From positions 12,090,001 through 12,154,000 of the forward strand of contig OZ234494.1 in NCBI GenBank assembly GCA_965153455.1: a DNA stretch of 64,000 nucleotides. The letters run 5' to 3'. The DNA is from Sphagnum compactum. Taxonomy: Eukaryota > Bryophyta > Sphagnopsida > Sphagnales. Numbering within the stretch: position 1 is the stretch's first letter; each line of letters opens with the position of its first letter. The notes beneath the pieces were generated by a model. It did no database searches. It saw only the letters and a program-made list of their open reading frames with translations, and had not been told where the DNA came from. Both the position numbers and the translations under genes were made by a program. Below, one piece after another: positions 37,879-47,800 of this stretch.

Positions 37879-39229
37879 TCAATCCTTGGTTGAGTTCTGG
37901 GGGCAGGTTTTCAGGAAATTGAGGATGATGTGGTTATATTCCTTGGGATTCTCAATTTGAGGTATGTGCCCACAATTCTTCATCACAACCAACTTTGCTC
38001 TGCTTGTACCTAAATGTCTGCATAGTTAATGCCTAAGTTAATGCCCTGGTTGCAAGGGCATTCCTGAAATATGTGCTATTCCTTGGCTATGTGCAGAATA
38101 TCAAAAGGGCCATACTGGTACATGCCTCCAACCTCAAGCCATAGGCCCGTCATTGTGGATTCTTTTTTTTCACCCAAATTCTCATATAGGAGTGGTATTT
38201 TGTTTTCTTAGGATTAAAAAAATGAAAATAAGAAAATCCAGCTGTACATGATGATGATGACTCCAGGAAAGTTCAAAGTCTTGAAACAACCAATTTTCTC
38301 AATTGGATTTTTCAGGTTTGTGATAATGGATGATGATGAGTTAAACTCACTTGGAGCATATCGTGAAAAATGAATTTCAAGAGCCACCTTGCCAGCTGCT
38401 GGAAGTCATAACGCTGAGATGCTGCTGCCTTTTGTTTGGCATTGGCTGATGCCCCTGTTGCAGTTGTTTCTGCCACCTCCCCCCTATCGTCAGCGCTGAT
38501 GGCATCAGCACCTGGATTGGTCTAGCTCTCTGTGACCCGCGTATGAAGAAGAGCATTTGGAGGGTCTTGTGAAGTGCTGGCGGTAACACCACCGCCCAGA
38601 TTCCTTGAAATAGGAGATGCAATAACCCGCACCTACTTTAGCTCCCCTATTCCAAATATCCCGATTGAAACTTTGGCACCCACATTGCCAGTCCTGCTGT
38701 TGCTCTCCATGGGTTCCTCCAAAGATCCGCACAAGGTTTCCCACTTTCTTCCACATGAGAGTATTGCGACCGGCCTCGGATGATCATGTTGGAATTGACT
38801 TGGTGACCACTATTAGACCCCATACCTGGTTCACCTAAGCCATAAGCCAGTTCCGATTATCACATCGTCACTGGAATTTGAGAGCATTGGCATTGGGTTG
38901 AAGACGTAGAGGTTCTTCCTGATCACTAATTATGTGACATGGCCATGTTTGCATAACTTTCGTAAAACAAATTTCTCTTGATAGGCAGGCAACTATCACA
39001 TTGCTTTGTATGTCACATTCGCAAGGAAGACCTTCATTCCCTTGACTGAAGATGGCAACATGACCTCCGATATGCTGGACAGATTGCTCCTGGCAAGAAG
39101 CTCGTCCAAGCTAGCTGACATGAAACGCACCCCTGAGCTGGAAATCACCACTTTCTTCACAAAATTTGGATACATCTCTGCCATCCGAAATGCCACCATG
39201 CCACCATAGTTAGTTCCCACCAATTGTAT
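37879..39229 (-). pseudogene. Captured alpha/beta-hydrolase fragment (copy 1)
   Basis: Two separated exon-like pieces on the minus strand. The first starts after a TAACCAG acceptor at 39229 and reads QLVGTNYGGMVAFRMAEMYP, then KKVVISSSGV, the nucleophile-elbow strand and helix of an alpha/beta hydrolase. The catalytic Ser expected in G-x-S-x-G is Asn. The second (about 38012-37879) reads KLVVMKNCGHIPQIENP, then NHIILNFL and a stop, the catalytic-His C-terminus of the same family. Both are in RepHel orientation. Sequence between them (38377-38780) holds other gene-like frames not recognised. There is no start codon exon or acid-residue exon, so it is a fragment. Family assignment is from known motifs; the donor gene is unknown. 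Confidence 0.7.
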
Positions 39230-40198
39230 CTGGTTATGAAAACCAATTTCGCAAGAGGAACAAAAAAAGAAAAACCAATAAGTCAAAATAGAGCATGAAT
39301 AATTGATGACAACATGTTATTATGATGTTGTAGCAGCAGTAACGCTTTGAAACATGTGGGGGCAATAAATCATATAAAACTCATGACCAAAAATCATAGT
39401 CTTTGAAGTTGAAGGTTTATTAGTATTGAAAAAATGTATCCTACAAAGAAACCGAATCTCACAATTTGTCCTGAAACTTCCCTATGCTTTTGGGTTATGA
39501 AGTACTATTAGGGTTTAGGGTGGTTCAGCGAGAACTAATCCTATCTTTTGGGAAGGAAAAAAATAAAATCTCCTCATTAATATACATTAGGAAGGAAATT
39601 GTTCGCCAAAAAAGACCACTAAATACCTGTTTACAAAATATTCTAAACATTAACATACACTGGTGCAAAACAAATTCGCCCCATTTTTGCTGTTAGGAAT
39701 CCAAAGAGCTCTTGGTGCTTGTAACTTTCAGCCTGCATGAAAAAACCTTTTAGAAAACCAACTTTCTTCTTCTTAGTGATGACTGTGGTAAAAAGCTCCT
39801 GCTTCCTTGTGATGACTATGCAAAAAAACCAGCGCCCAATGTGTTGTTTGGTGATAGGTGTCCAAGAAATCTTGTGCCCATTGCTACGCCCACAAACTTG
39901 CAATGGGTTTGTTGTGCCCACCATTGCGTTCACAAACTTGTGACAGGTTTGGTGAATAGGAGCTTTTAATCCCATAATTGTTGATTTGTAGCCCCAGGTT
40001 TTGCGAAGATTCTGGCCATATGTTCAAAATTGAACAATTATTTTGTAAATGTTCATTGTTGAGACTTTCATCTATTTTGATGATGAGGACAAAAGATGTC
40101 CATAAGAGAGGATATCCTGGTTTGGTTATAGGTGAGTAAGTAAACTCTCTTTGGCTCTGATGTGTTCGAAGTTTGTTTTTTTGGGTCATTTTTAACCA

Positions 40199-40890
40199 GC
40201 AGATCTTCAGATGGGCATAACTTCCTTAATATTGACTCGATTTAAACGATTTAAAGGGCGCTGGGTGCGCCCTCCACTCCTCTACATTTTATCTTTAGAC
40301 GCCAGAAACAAAGGAGGCACCCTCTAAGATTTAGAGCTGACTGACACACTGAGTGTTTAGTCACTGGCCTGGTTACCCTAGGATGAAACCGGAAGCAGAT
40401 CTTCAGATGGGCATAACTTCCTTAATATTGACTCGATTTAAACGATTTAAAGGGCGCTGGGTGCGCCCTCCACTCCTCTACATTTTGTCTTTAGACGCCA
40501 GAAACAAAGGAGGCACCCTCTAAGATTTAGAGCTGACTGACACTTAGATCTTTAGATGGGCATAACTTCCTTAATATTGACTCGATTCAAACGATGTAAA
40601 GGGCGTTGGGTGCGCCCTCTACTCCTCGACATTTTATCTTCAGACGCCGGAAAGAAAGGAGGCACCCAGTAAGATTTAGAGCTGAGTGACACTTAGATCT
40701 TCAGATGGGCATAACTTCCTTAATATTGACTCGATTCAAACGATGTAAAGGGCGTTGGGTGCGCCCTCCACTCCTCTACATTTTATCTTCAGACGCCAGA
40801 AACAAAGGAGGCACCCTCTAAGATTTAGAGCTGACCGACACACTGAGTGTTTAGTCACTGGCCTGGTTACCCTAGGACGAAATCGGAAGC
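40199..40890. repeat. Four-copy tandem repeat with 148-197 bp units
   Basis: Units start near 40201, 40398, 40546 and 40695, each opening AGATCTTCAGATGGGCATAA or a one-base variant. The first and last units carry an extra 48-base tail ('actgagtgtttagtcactgg...'). Each unit contains the palindromic core GGGCGCTGGGTGCGCCC. It is absent at the equivalent place in copy 2. Confidence 0.85.
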
Positions 40891-41164
40891 AGTTCCAGTT
40901 CTCGTCGTGCCTCCCGTCCCCGTGCCATAGCCACCGGCTCCAGGACCTCCTCCGGCACCACAACCCCCGGCTCCACGACCTCCTCCCGCACCATAACCCC
41001 CGGCTCCAGGACCCCCTTCCGGCGCCATAACCCCCGGCTCCAGGACCCCCTCCGGCACCATATCCCCCAGCTCCAGGAGCTCCTCCGGCACCATATCCAC
41101 CTCCAGCTGTTGCTGCAGGAGCTCCAGTACCATATCCAGCTATGGCCAGGTCCAAAACCCCCAA
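40867..41164 (-). pseudogene. Captured glycine-rich protein repeat (copy 1)
   Basis: On the minus strand the DNA repeats in about 30-base units encoding GGYGAGGGPGAGGYGAGG-like sequence, typical of plant glycine-rich cell-wall or structural proteins. Frames change within the array (GYGAG in one frame, then RGSWSRG in another), so the full array is not translatable in one frame. No signal peptide or RNA-binding domain is attached. A shorter homologue lies at 51236-51347 in the other large Helitron, so the capture predates separation of the copies. It could instead be a Helitron-internal minisatellite. Confidence 0.5.
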
Positions 41165-41839
41165 AGCATTTTCTATTTTCTACCTTCCCCACGGATGGAT
41201 GGAGGGACGGATGGAGGACGGGAGGGAGGGATGGATGGAAAGGACGACGGATGAGAAGGACGACCAGCCAAGGACGACAAAACCACCGATATTATATAGT
41301 TAGACTAGTGGGTACCCGTGACCTTCGGACACTGTGAAGTCCCCCAAAAGTAAGAAGACTTGCTGATGAGGGCATTAAAATATGTCCATTCCCATGTCTT
41401 GTGCTTTTCCATGGATCTTTTCCAAGGCTGCTTAGGTTTCATCATGAGAACATGAAGCTCAAGCAAGTCTAGAGTTCAAAAGCTGAACTTCCTTTGAGCA
41501 CTGTTACATTGCCAGCTATGGAGAATGTTTTCATCGGTTCCTGCTCAAGAAGATAAGGAGTTACTAAGAGAAAAGTCTAGGCTTTGAGTCTAAGCTTTCA
41601 GCTTCATGGGACCAAGATTTATGGTGAGAGAACTTCAGCTTTGAGTCTAAGTTTTCAGCTTCATGGTCAGAGGAAGAAGAAGCTTCAGAAGCTTCAAAAG
41701 CAGCTCAGAGTGATGGGTATCAATCTTCTCTAGCTCCATGAGCTTGATGAAGCAGCTCATGATCAGCATTGGAAGAAGAAGAACCACCACCCAGTTTGTT
41801 GTTACTGCTGCTTTTGCTCAGCTTCCTGGACAGTTGATG

Positions 41840-42050
41840 GCTCAGAGATCATGGAGCTTCATCAAGCTGCTGCTGCTGATCCTACTGCTGCTACTGTTTC
41901 TTGTAGGCCATCCAGCTGAAGAAGAAACCACCTTTAAGTTGTCATGGTTGTTACTGCAGCAGCTGCATCTGTGGTCGACGACAATGACGTAGCAGCATTA
42001 TGGGCATTCAAGCAAGGAACTACATGGCAAGGAGCAGATCCATATCCAAA
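41840..42050 (+). pseudogene. Possible LRR-receptor N-terminal fragment
   Basis: A plus-strand frame from 41840 reads MAQRSWSFIKLLLLILLLLL then FLVGHPAEEE, a convincing signal peptide or membrane anchor. After a frame change, from 41944, another reads DDNDVAALWAFKQGTTWQGA, resembling the start of plant LRR receptor ectodomains (LRRNT, x-ALL-x-FK). No leucine-rich repeats or kinase follow. The leucine run overlaps a CTG/CTT-rich stretch and could be coincidental. It is antisense to the CFAP57 fragment of the same element. Confidence 0.35.
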
Positions 42051-42060
42051 AATTATATAC

Positions 42061-43221
42061 CTGATTTGTTCGTTTGAGATCATAAATCCGCAGATCCTTC
42101 TCATCAATTGTGTCCTCTCTGTCATACATATCTTTCTGCAATGTTCTGAATCATCATGAAACAAATGTCAAATCAGGGCAATCAGAATACGAACATAAAT
42201 GTGACTGCATAGTGCCTTCATTTTGAGTCAGTGCTGTGCTAGGCCCCATGTGCCAAAAAACAAAGCAGAGCAGGCTCATACCGAATGTCAAGTTCACAGC
42301 AGCTACTGATGTCATACAGCTCCTTCTTTTGGTCACTCATCTCCTTCAAATCATCTTGAGCCATATCAAGGTCCCGCTGGAATTCAAGGAATTTCTTTTT
42401 AAAATGCCATTTTCCCCCATAACTTGACGGACTGTGCTATTGGCTTGGTCAAGCAGTTTCTCATACCTGTATATAGCCTCCAATCCCATACCCAGCATTC
42501 ACTATCATCTCTTCACATACATTGCAGTGAATAATCAGTGAACACAGGACTGCTCACATACTGCTCATCTTGTGAACACCCTGTCATAACTGCAGATACA
42601 GCAAGTTAAGGTATGAATGGAAATGACACCACAAAGAACATTAACTTACTCAGCTTTCTGCTGTTCAATCTCAGTGTCAGTATCATCCTCCTGCTGCTTC
42701 CTAACCTCTGCAAAATCAAGGTGGAGCTGCTCCTTATCTGTGTACAGGTTCTTAATTACCACCTCCTGGTCCTCTAGCTTTACTTCATAGGCCTCTATAA
42801 GCTCCTGTTGCACTCAATGTCAGCGACTGAACATATTTGAGAATTTCCAATCTTGCTATGCAAATTAAATAGCACAGCACATAATGAGTGACCTATCCTG
42901 GGTACCTGAAGAGCACGCTCATGTGCCATGTTCATTGTTGCCATGCGCTGGACCCAGCTTGCTACCTCAACTTCCTTTGACCGTTTTAGTTCTTGAAACC
43001 TGTATAGACATATGAATCATACATCTGAGTTTCAGAAAATGATAGACTGGGAGTTTTGGACAATAAAACCCCTGTAATATATTTGGCAGTAGGATACGGG
43101 AGCGCATCGAAAGCTTTTATGGACAAAAAGACATAATACCGCGGTAGAGGAGAGAGAAAGTTGTGTTGTTTCTTCAGCTCTGCATCGTTTTTCTCCTCTT
43201 GCAGTTTCATATACTCCACTG
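42061..43221 (-). pseudogene. CFAP57: Captured fragment of CFAP57 (ciliary WD-repeat/coiled-coil protein)
   Basis: CFAP57 (WDR65) is a motile-cilium inner-arm/regulatory component. Minus-strand exon-like blocks encode only the coiled-coil part. About 43221 reads VEYMKLQEEKNDAELKKQ. 42999-42906 reads FQELKRSKEVEVASWVQRMA and ends ALQ. 42804-42650 begins ELIEAYEVKLEDQEVVIKNL and ends EQQKA. 42466-42282 contains YEKLLDQANSTVRQVMGENG. 42135-42061 contains EDTIDEKDLRIYDLKRTNQ. Splice borders remain (ALQ|GTACCC, GA|GTAAGT, TACAG|GT), and exons 2 to 4 join in phase. The GENGI-L-K-K-F and RIYDLK-x-x-NQ patterns match the family as remembered. One A is missing in the A-run after GENGIL, shifting frame. 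WD repeats and C-terminus are absent. The identity of the 43221 exon is weaker. Confidence 0.7.
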
Positions 43222-43418
43222 CAAAATATTCTCCACTTTCATCGATCGAGCAAGCTTGCAATCAATCCCCTTGCTTCGATCATCACCTCTTGACCACATA
43301 CATACATCACAGAGGAAAAACTGCAGCAGAAAAACAGAACGCCTGGGAGCATCCTGAAAGGAACTCCATAAAAAACCCACTCCATAGTGCAGAATTGCCT
43401 GCAAGTAGCCATACTCAC

Positions 43419-43532
43419 ATTCTTTCGCAAGAATAAAACCCCACGATAGCTTCGAGATACCTTCAACGGAACGCCCGCCGCAGTTCGAAGCAGCAACACC
43501 ATCAGCACAGCAATGAGGAGAATTCCGGCCAA
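43419..43532 (-). pseudogene. Captured first exon with signal peptide
   Basis: The minus-strand frame from 43532 begins MAGILLIAVLMVLLLRTAAG then VPLKVSRSYRGVLFLRKN, and meets a GTGAGT donor after 43419. It has the features of a secretory-protein first exon: a hydrophobic core and a small-residue cleavage region. The donor gene was not recognised. Just upstream (43563-43582) is a (GAC)n run. Confidence 0.45.
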
Positions 43533-43828
43533 AACGTTTGCGCCTTCTCGTCGGCGTTACTCGTGACGACGACGACGACGACGGTGTGACCGCCGTTCCG
43601 GAATAGAATATTGCATTTTATGGCAGGCGGATAGGGGTGTCGCTGGAATACGCTCCTGATTGGTCCACAGGGATTTTCTTACCCACAATTTCGCAGTGCT
43701 AACAGGATCACATGATCGCCATGAGTTGTCGTCCTCCTCCCCTTTCATCATCTTCTTCTTTCGAGATGAGGAACTTGGATGGACGGATGACGGAACGGAT
43801 GGATGGAAAGGACGACCACCCAAGAATA

Positions 43829-44305
43829 TTAGTGGGTGCCCGTGACCTTCGGCCACTGTGAAGTCCCCCCGTTTCTTTAAACTTGGTTTGTGTTTTAGTT
43901 TTTTTTAGAAACTTTTAACTTTTTTATTTTTTATTTTTATTATTATTTTGTGATCATCCAGCCGGACAGACATTTCATCCATCCCATTAATTGGGACGGA
44001 CAGTAGCTAAAAGAAAAAAAGCTTCCCCAAAATCCATCCCGTCATCAACTTTTATCTTTAGCACCGGTGGCCGTCATCGGGACGGATGCAGAGGTGTGTG
44101 CCACCTCGGATGTCACCTAGGTGCTTCAGTTACCCACTTACCTTGGGGTTACACCCCTCTGTGGAGTCCAGCAAAATCTCGCATGGGGCCTTCAGCTTCA
44201 CAGAATGGACCATTTTGAAGGAGTGAAATGCCTTGTGGCCATGGAAACTGAATTAAATTGCTATTAGGTGCCCACCCAAGGCTTTTCTGGGAGCTAGAAG
44301 GATTT
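43829..44305 (-). mobile_element. Helitron 3'-end fragment
   Basis: It begins TTAGTGGGTGCCCGTGACC preceded by A (reads CTAA at the 3' end, still CTRR). Then come the family motif 'cactgtgaagtcccccc' and a 'tttctttaaacttgg' stretch shared with both large copies. A block at about 43945-44035 (catttcatccatccc...cagtagctaaaag) is the reverse complement of a repeat in the plus-strand Helitron at 52590-52870. No clear 5' end; the right limit is set by the next terminus. Confidence 0.55.
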
Positions 44306-44812
44306 GTAGTGGGTACCCGTGACCTTCAGACACGGTGAAGTCCCTTCTTTCTTTAAACTTGGTTCATGTTTTAGTTTTTTTTAGAAACTTTTATCTTTTT
44401 TATTTTTTTATTCATATGTGTTTTTTGTTTTTATTATGGCCGTAAATGCAGCGCAGTGTTAAACGCCAGGGAAAGGCTAGCACCGGTGGCCGTCATCGAG
44501 ACGGATGAGGGGAGGGATGATGGGACGGATGTTTTAATTATTATTTTGTATAACAAAAATAAAATGTTTCTTTTTCACTTTTGTATTTTTGTTTATTTGG
44601 ATGCAAGTTTGAAGTTTGGAGAAAGAAGACACACCTCATTCTTTTTCAAGTAGGGGTTTTTTTCATTATTTTTTCTTAATGTTTTTCTTCAGACACTGTG
44701 AAGTCCCCCGGTTTTTTTAAACCGTATTTATTTCAAAAACAAATTCTATTTCAAACAGCTACACATCATGAATGTAGCTTCTCGCGGAGCCATTTAAGAG
44801 ATGCATGCAACT

Positions 44813-47800
44813 TCAAAGGAGGGCTTCTTCGTACACAACATTGCGCATAAGGCCAATCCGGCCATGCATAGTGTCTGGCAATAGAACTTTGATGTTCGCT
44901 GGTGCCTTGGCACGTGAAAAGGCAACATAAAGTTGGCCATGCGAAAAAACGTCATCTGCGAGATGAAGGCCAACATGAGAGAGGGTCTGCCCTTGAGACT
45001 TGTTAATAGTCATCGCATAGGCTAGCCGCAAAGGAAATTGCTTCCTTGCAAATGTAAATGGCAAACCGCTGTTATCGGAAATGAACTTAATGCGCGGGAT
45101 AAAGGCCACATTACCAGCCCCTTTGCCTGTGATGATCTCAGCCTCAACGACTCGCATCGTGAAGCGTCGAATAATCAGGCGCGTCCCATTGCATAGCCCA
45201 GCCAAGGGGTCAAGATTGCGCAACAGCATCACTGGTGCGCCAATCTTGAACGACAGCTTGTGTGAAGGCATGCCACTGACTTCCAAAGTGTTGAGGAATT
45301 CGGAAGGGTATGTGTTCGCCACTTCCAAGTCCTCTGCGAAATCCGCACTAAGGAAGTCAACTTGTGCGCCTGGAAGGTAGCTTAAAACCATCACATTTAT
45401 TAGCGAAACCTCCTTGTTGCGAGGAGCCAAAATCACGCGCTCACGCAAATACTCGTTTGTGACCTGGCCCTTGTGTAGTTGAGGGTAGATGGCCATAGCC
45501 ATGGCTCGTGTGTCCGCAGGAGGGAGTTTCATCATGTCTGGACATTTGATGTAGTCCTCATCGATGGTTTCTAACTCGTTGTTGCCAAGACAAAGAAGCC
45601 AGTCTGCAAAAGTGCGATTCCCAAGATCGGGGTGAATAGCAATGGCATCATCGGCTCGCATATTTTCCGAAAGACGGAATACCTCAACAGATTCCCATAG
45701 GTAGGAGTTCTTGATCGATGCAGAGACAATGTCTGCATGGGATCCCCGGGGAATGACCGGAAGGACTTGGCGAAAGTCCCCTGACATGACGAAAACAATG
45801 CCGCCAAAAGGTTCATTCCTGTCTGTAAGGTCACGCAAAGTTCGATCCACCGCTTCAAAAGCGAGCTTATTAGTCATAGGAGCTTCATCCCAAAGGATGA
45901 GTTTCGTTTGACGGATTAGCGCCGCTAAATCATCTTGTTTACGAATATAACATAAGGACGTACAGTCGAGTGCGATCGGGATCTTCAGGTACGAATGGGC
46001 CGTTTGCCCTCCTGAGAGCAGAAGTGCAGCAATGCCTGAAGAGGCGACAGCAAGTGCAATATCGCCACACGAACGCACAGCGTTCAAAATCAAGTTTTCG
46101 ATGTAGGTTTTACCCGTTCCACCGGGGCCATCGATAAAGATGACTTTAGCGTGATGGGCAGCATATGCATTGATTACGCCATCATAGGCTGCACGCTGCC
46201 CATTATTGAGGCTCTCAATGGCCGTAGCCACCTTGACTTGCAAGACTTCAACATTGTAGTCGCGCTCCACCTCAAGCAGGCGATTGGTCTCTAATCGATG
46301 AAAGGCAACAGAGGGGGTAGGAAGGCCAAAATCCTCGAGAGTTTTGTTAAATTTGGCAAGCGTATCCCGTAAGGAATGTAATGCCCAACTCTCAATTTGC
46401 TCAATGGACGGTTCCATTATACCGCGACGTTGTAATGCTACCTTGCAGTCATCGCAAATGTGCTCCTTGTACTTGTCCCAGAGCATGCGCGGCTCACCTG
46501 GAACGCCAAAGGCCAAGATGGTCACAAACAGAGATCGCAATTGCGCACCTGTTTGCATGACAACTGCTTCTCCTAAACAAGCATTCCACTCGTCATCCGA
46601 GTCATACAAACCAAGTGCAATGCACGTTGATTTGAATGTGTCATGGACAACACCGTTAATTGTGCGAAGAACTTCAAAAGAAATAGCACCTTTGACCTTC
46701 GTTAACAATGTACGCAAGAAATAGCGTTCGCCAGCGGAAGGACTAACGAAATAAAGGCGCCCGACACAGCACCCTCTCTGCCGGATGGTCCATTTTTTCG
46801 TCCCATTGGTCCATGTAAACACAGAAGGAAAATCCATGTACGTGACTTTTCTTGCCAAGGGGTAATCAATATTGGCTTGGAAGTATTCGGTGAGCGTTGT
46901 TTTCTGGTTTTGCTCGCTATTAATAGTTTCAAAAATACTGGCACTTTCATTGTACATGACCTGATGCATTCCAGGCTCGTGCACGGCAAGGCGTGTGATA
47001 GACGGTGTCCCTTCATGCATTCTAAAAGAGAAAAGACGCCACGATGCCTCGGAAGCAGAGACATAACGTCCTTCAAGGTATGCTTTAATTTCATCGTGGT
47101 TTTGCCCCTCACCATTAGCAACAACCACCTGCGCATTGTTCTCCTGGCCATGCCTATTCGCCTGCCTTTCGACAACGGCAATAGCACGGTCAGGTCCCTT
47201 GTACACATACTTGTACATGTACTTGACGGCAGATATGGACGAACATATCTCCACGTTGATGTGCGCATGGTACTTGGTTGCCAAGTGAAGATTATACGGG
47301 ACAATCCACCGGTTATCCACCACGCGCTGCGTCTTTGGATCTACAAAAATGCGGGTTTGACGCCGCCGGTACTCCGGGTACCCGTCAACATCACAGCGCG
47401 TTTCTTCACTAAAGGAACGTGGGTACCTTTTCTTGCATTTTCCCTGCTCCATGCATTGTGCGTTGAGAAAATCTGGACCACATGGCCCATGCACCATGCA
47501 CGAAGTGACCGTCTCGTATGCCTCAGGATGGCGTATCGAATCCGGAATCTCGGCTGATACCATCGAATCGAAGTCCTCGGTGGTGCGCAATTTTGACGCT
47601 TCATCTAAAATGAGCAAAATGTGTGCGTGGGGCAAGCCTCTCTTTTGAAACTCGATGACCCAAATTTTAGCAATCACATTGCCAAGAACACCGTCTTTGA
47701 TGTCCCTCAAAAGGGTGTCAAGTTTCAAATTGAAAACGCGAGTTACTAACTCTGGGCGATCCTTGGCAATCTGCCCCAGGAGAAGCGCATCTGTAATCTC

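Larger units (their letters stand above)
31248..41304 (-). mobile_element. Large Helitron copy 1 (RepHel broken, gene fragments captured)
   Basis: The 3' side (left) begins CTAGTGGGTACCCATGACC. The 5' side (right) reads on the minus strand TCTAACTATATAATATCGG then TGGTTTTGTC, ending at 41304. A conservative end would be 41289. Contents in minus-strand order from the 5' end: glycine-rich repeat, a four-copy tandem repeat, an alpha/beta-hydrolase fragment, RepHel, then a T-rich tail. A second, truncated 3'-end-like motif (acactgtgaagtccccc) sits at 32336, so the true RepHel element may end there and 31248-32300 may be a nested or read-through segment. The preceding base at 31247 is T rather than the expected A. 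Confidence 0.72.
41305..43828 (-). mobile_element. Non-autonomous Helitron carrying several gene fragments
   Basis: It begins CTAGTGGGTACCCGTGACC at 41305, immediately next to the GA that ends copy 1. The right side has GGATGG/GGACGACC words and a shortened end ('cacccaaga', lacking about 12 bases of 'gacaaaaccacc') before the next element at 43829. Inside, on the minus strand, are a secretory first exon (43532-43419) and CFAP57 exons (43221-42061); on the plus strand is a possible LRR-receptor N-terminus. No RepHel sequence, so it depends on proteins supplied elsewhere. Confidence 0.78.

Noticed and set aside
40199-40890. Regular repeats considered as a CRISPR-like array
   Set aside because: Units are 148-197 bases with no short repeat/unique spacer pattern, within a eukaryotic transposon.
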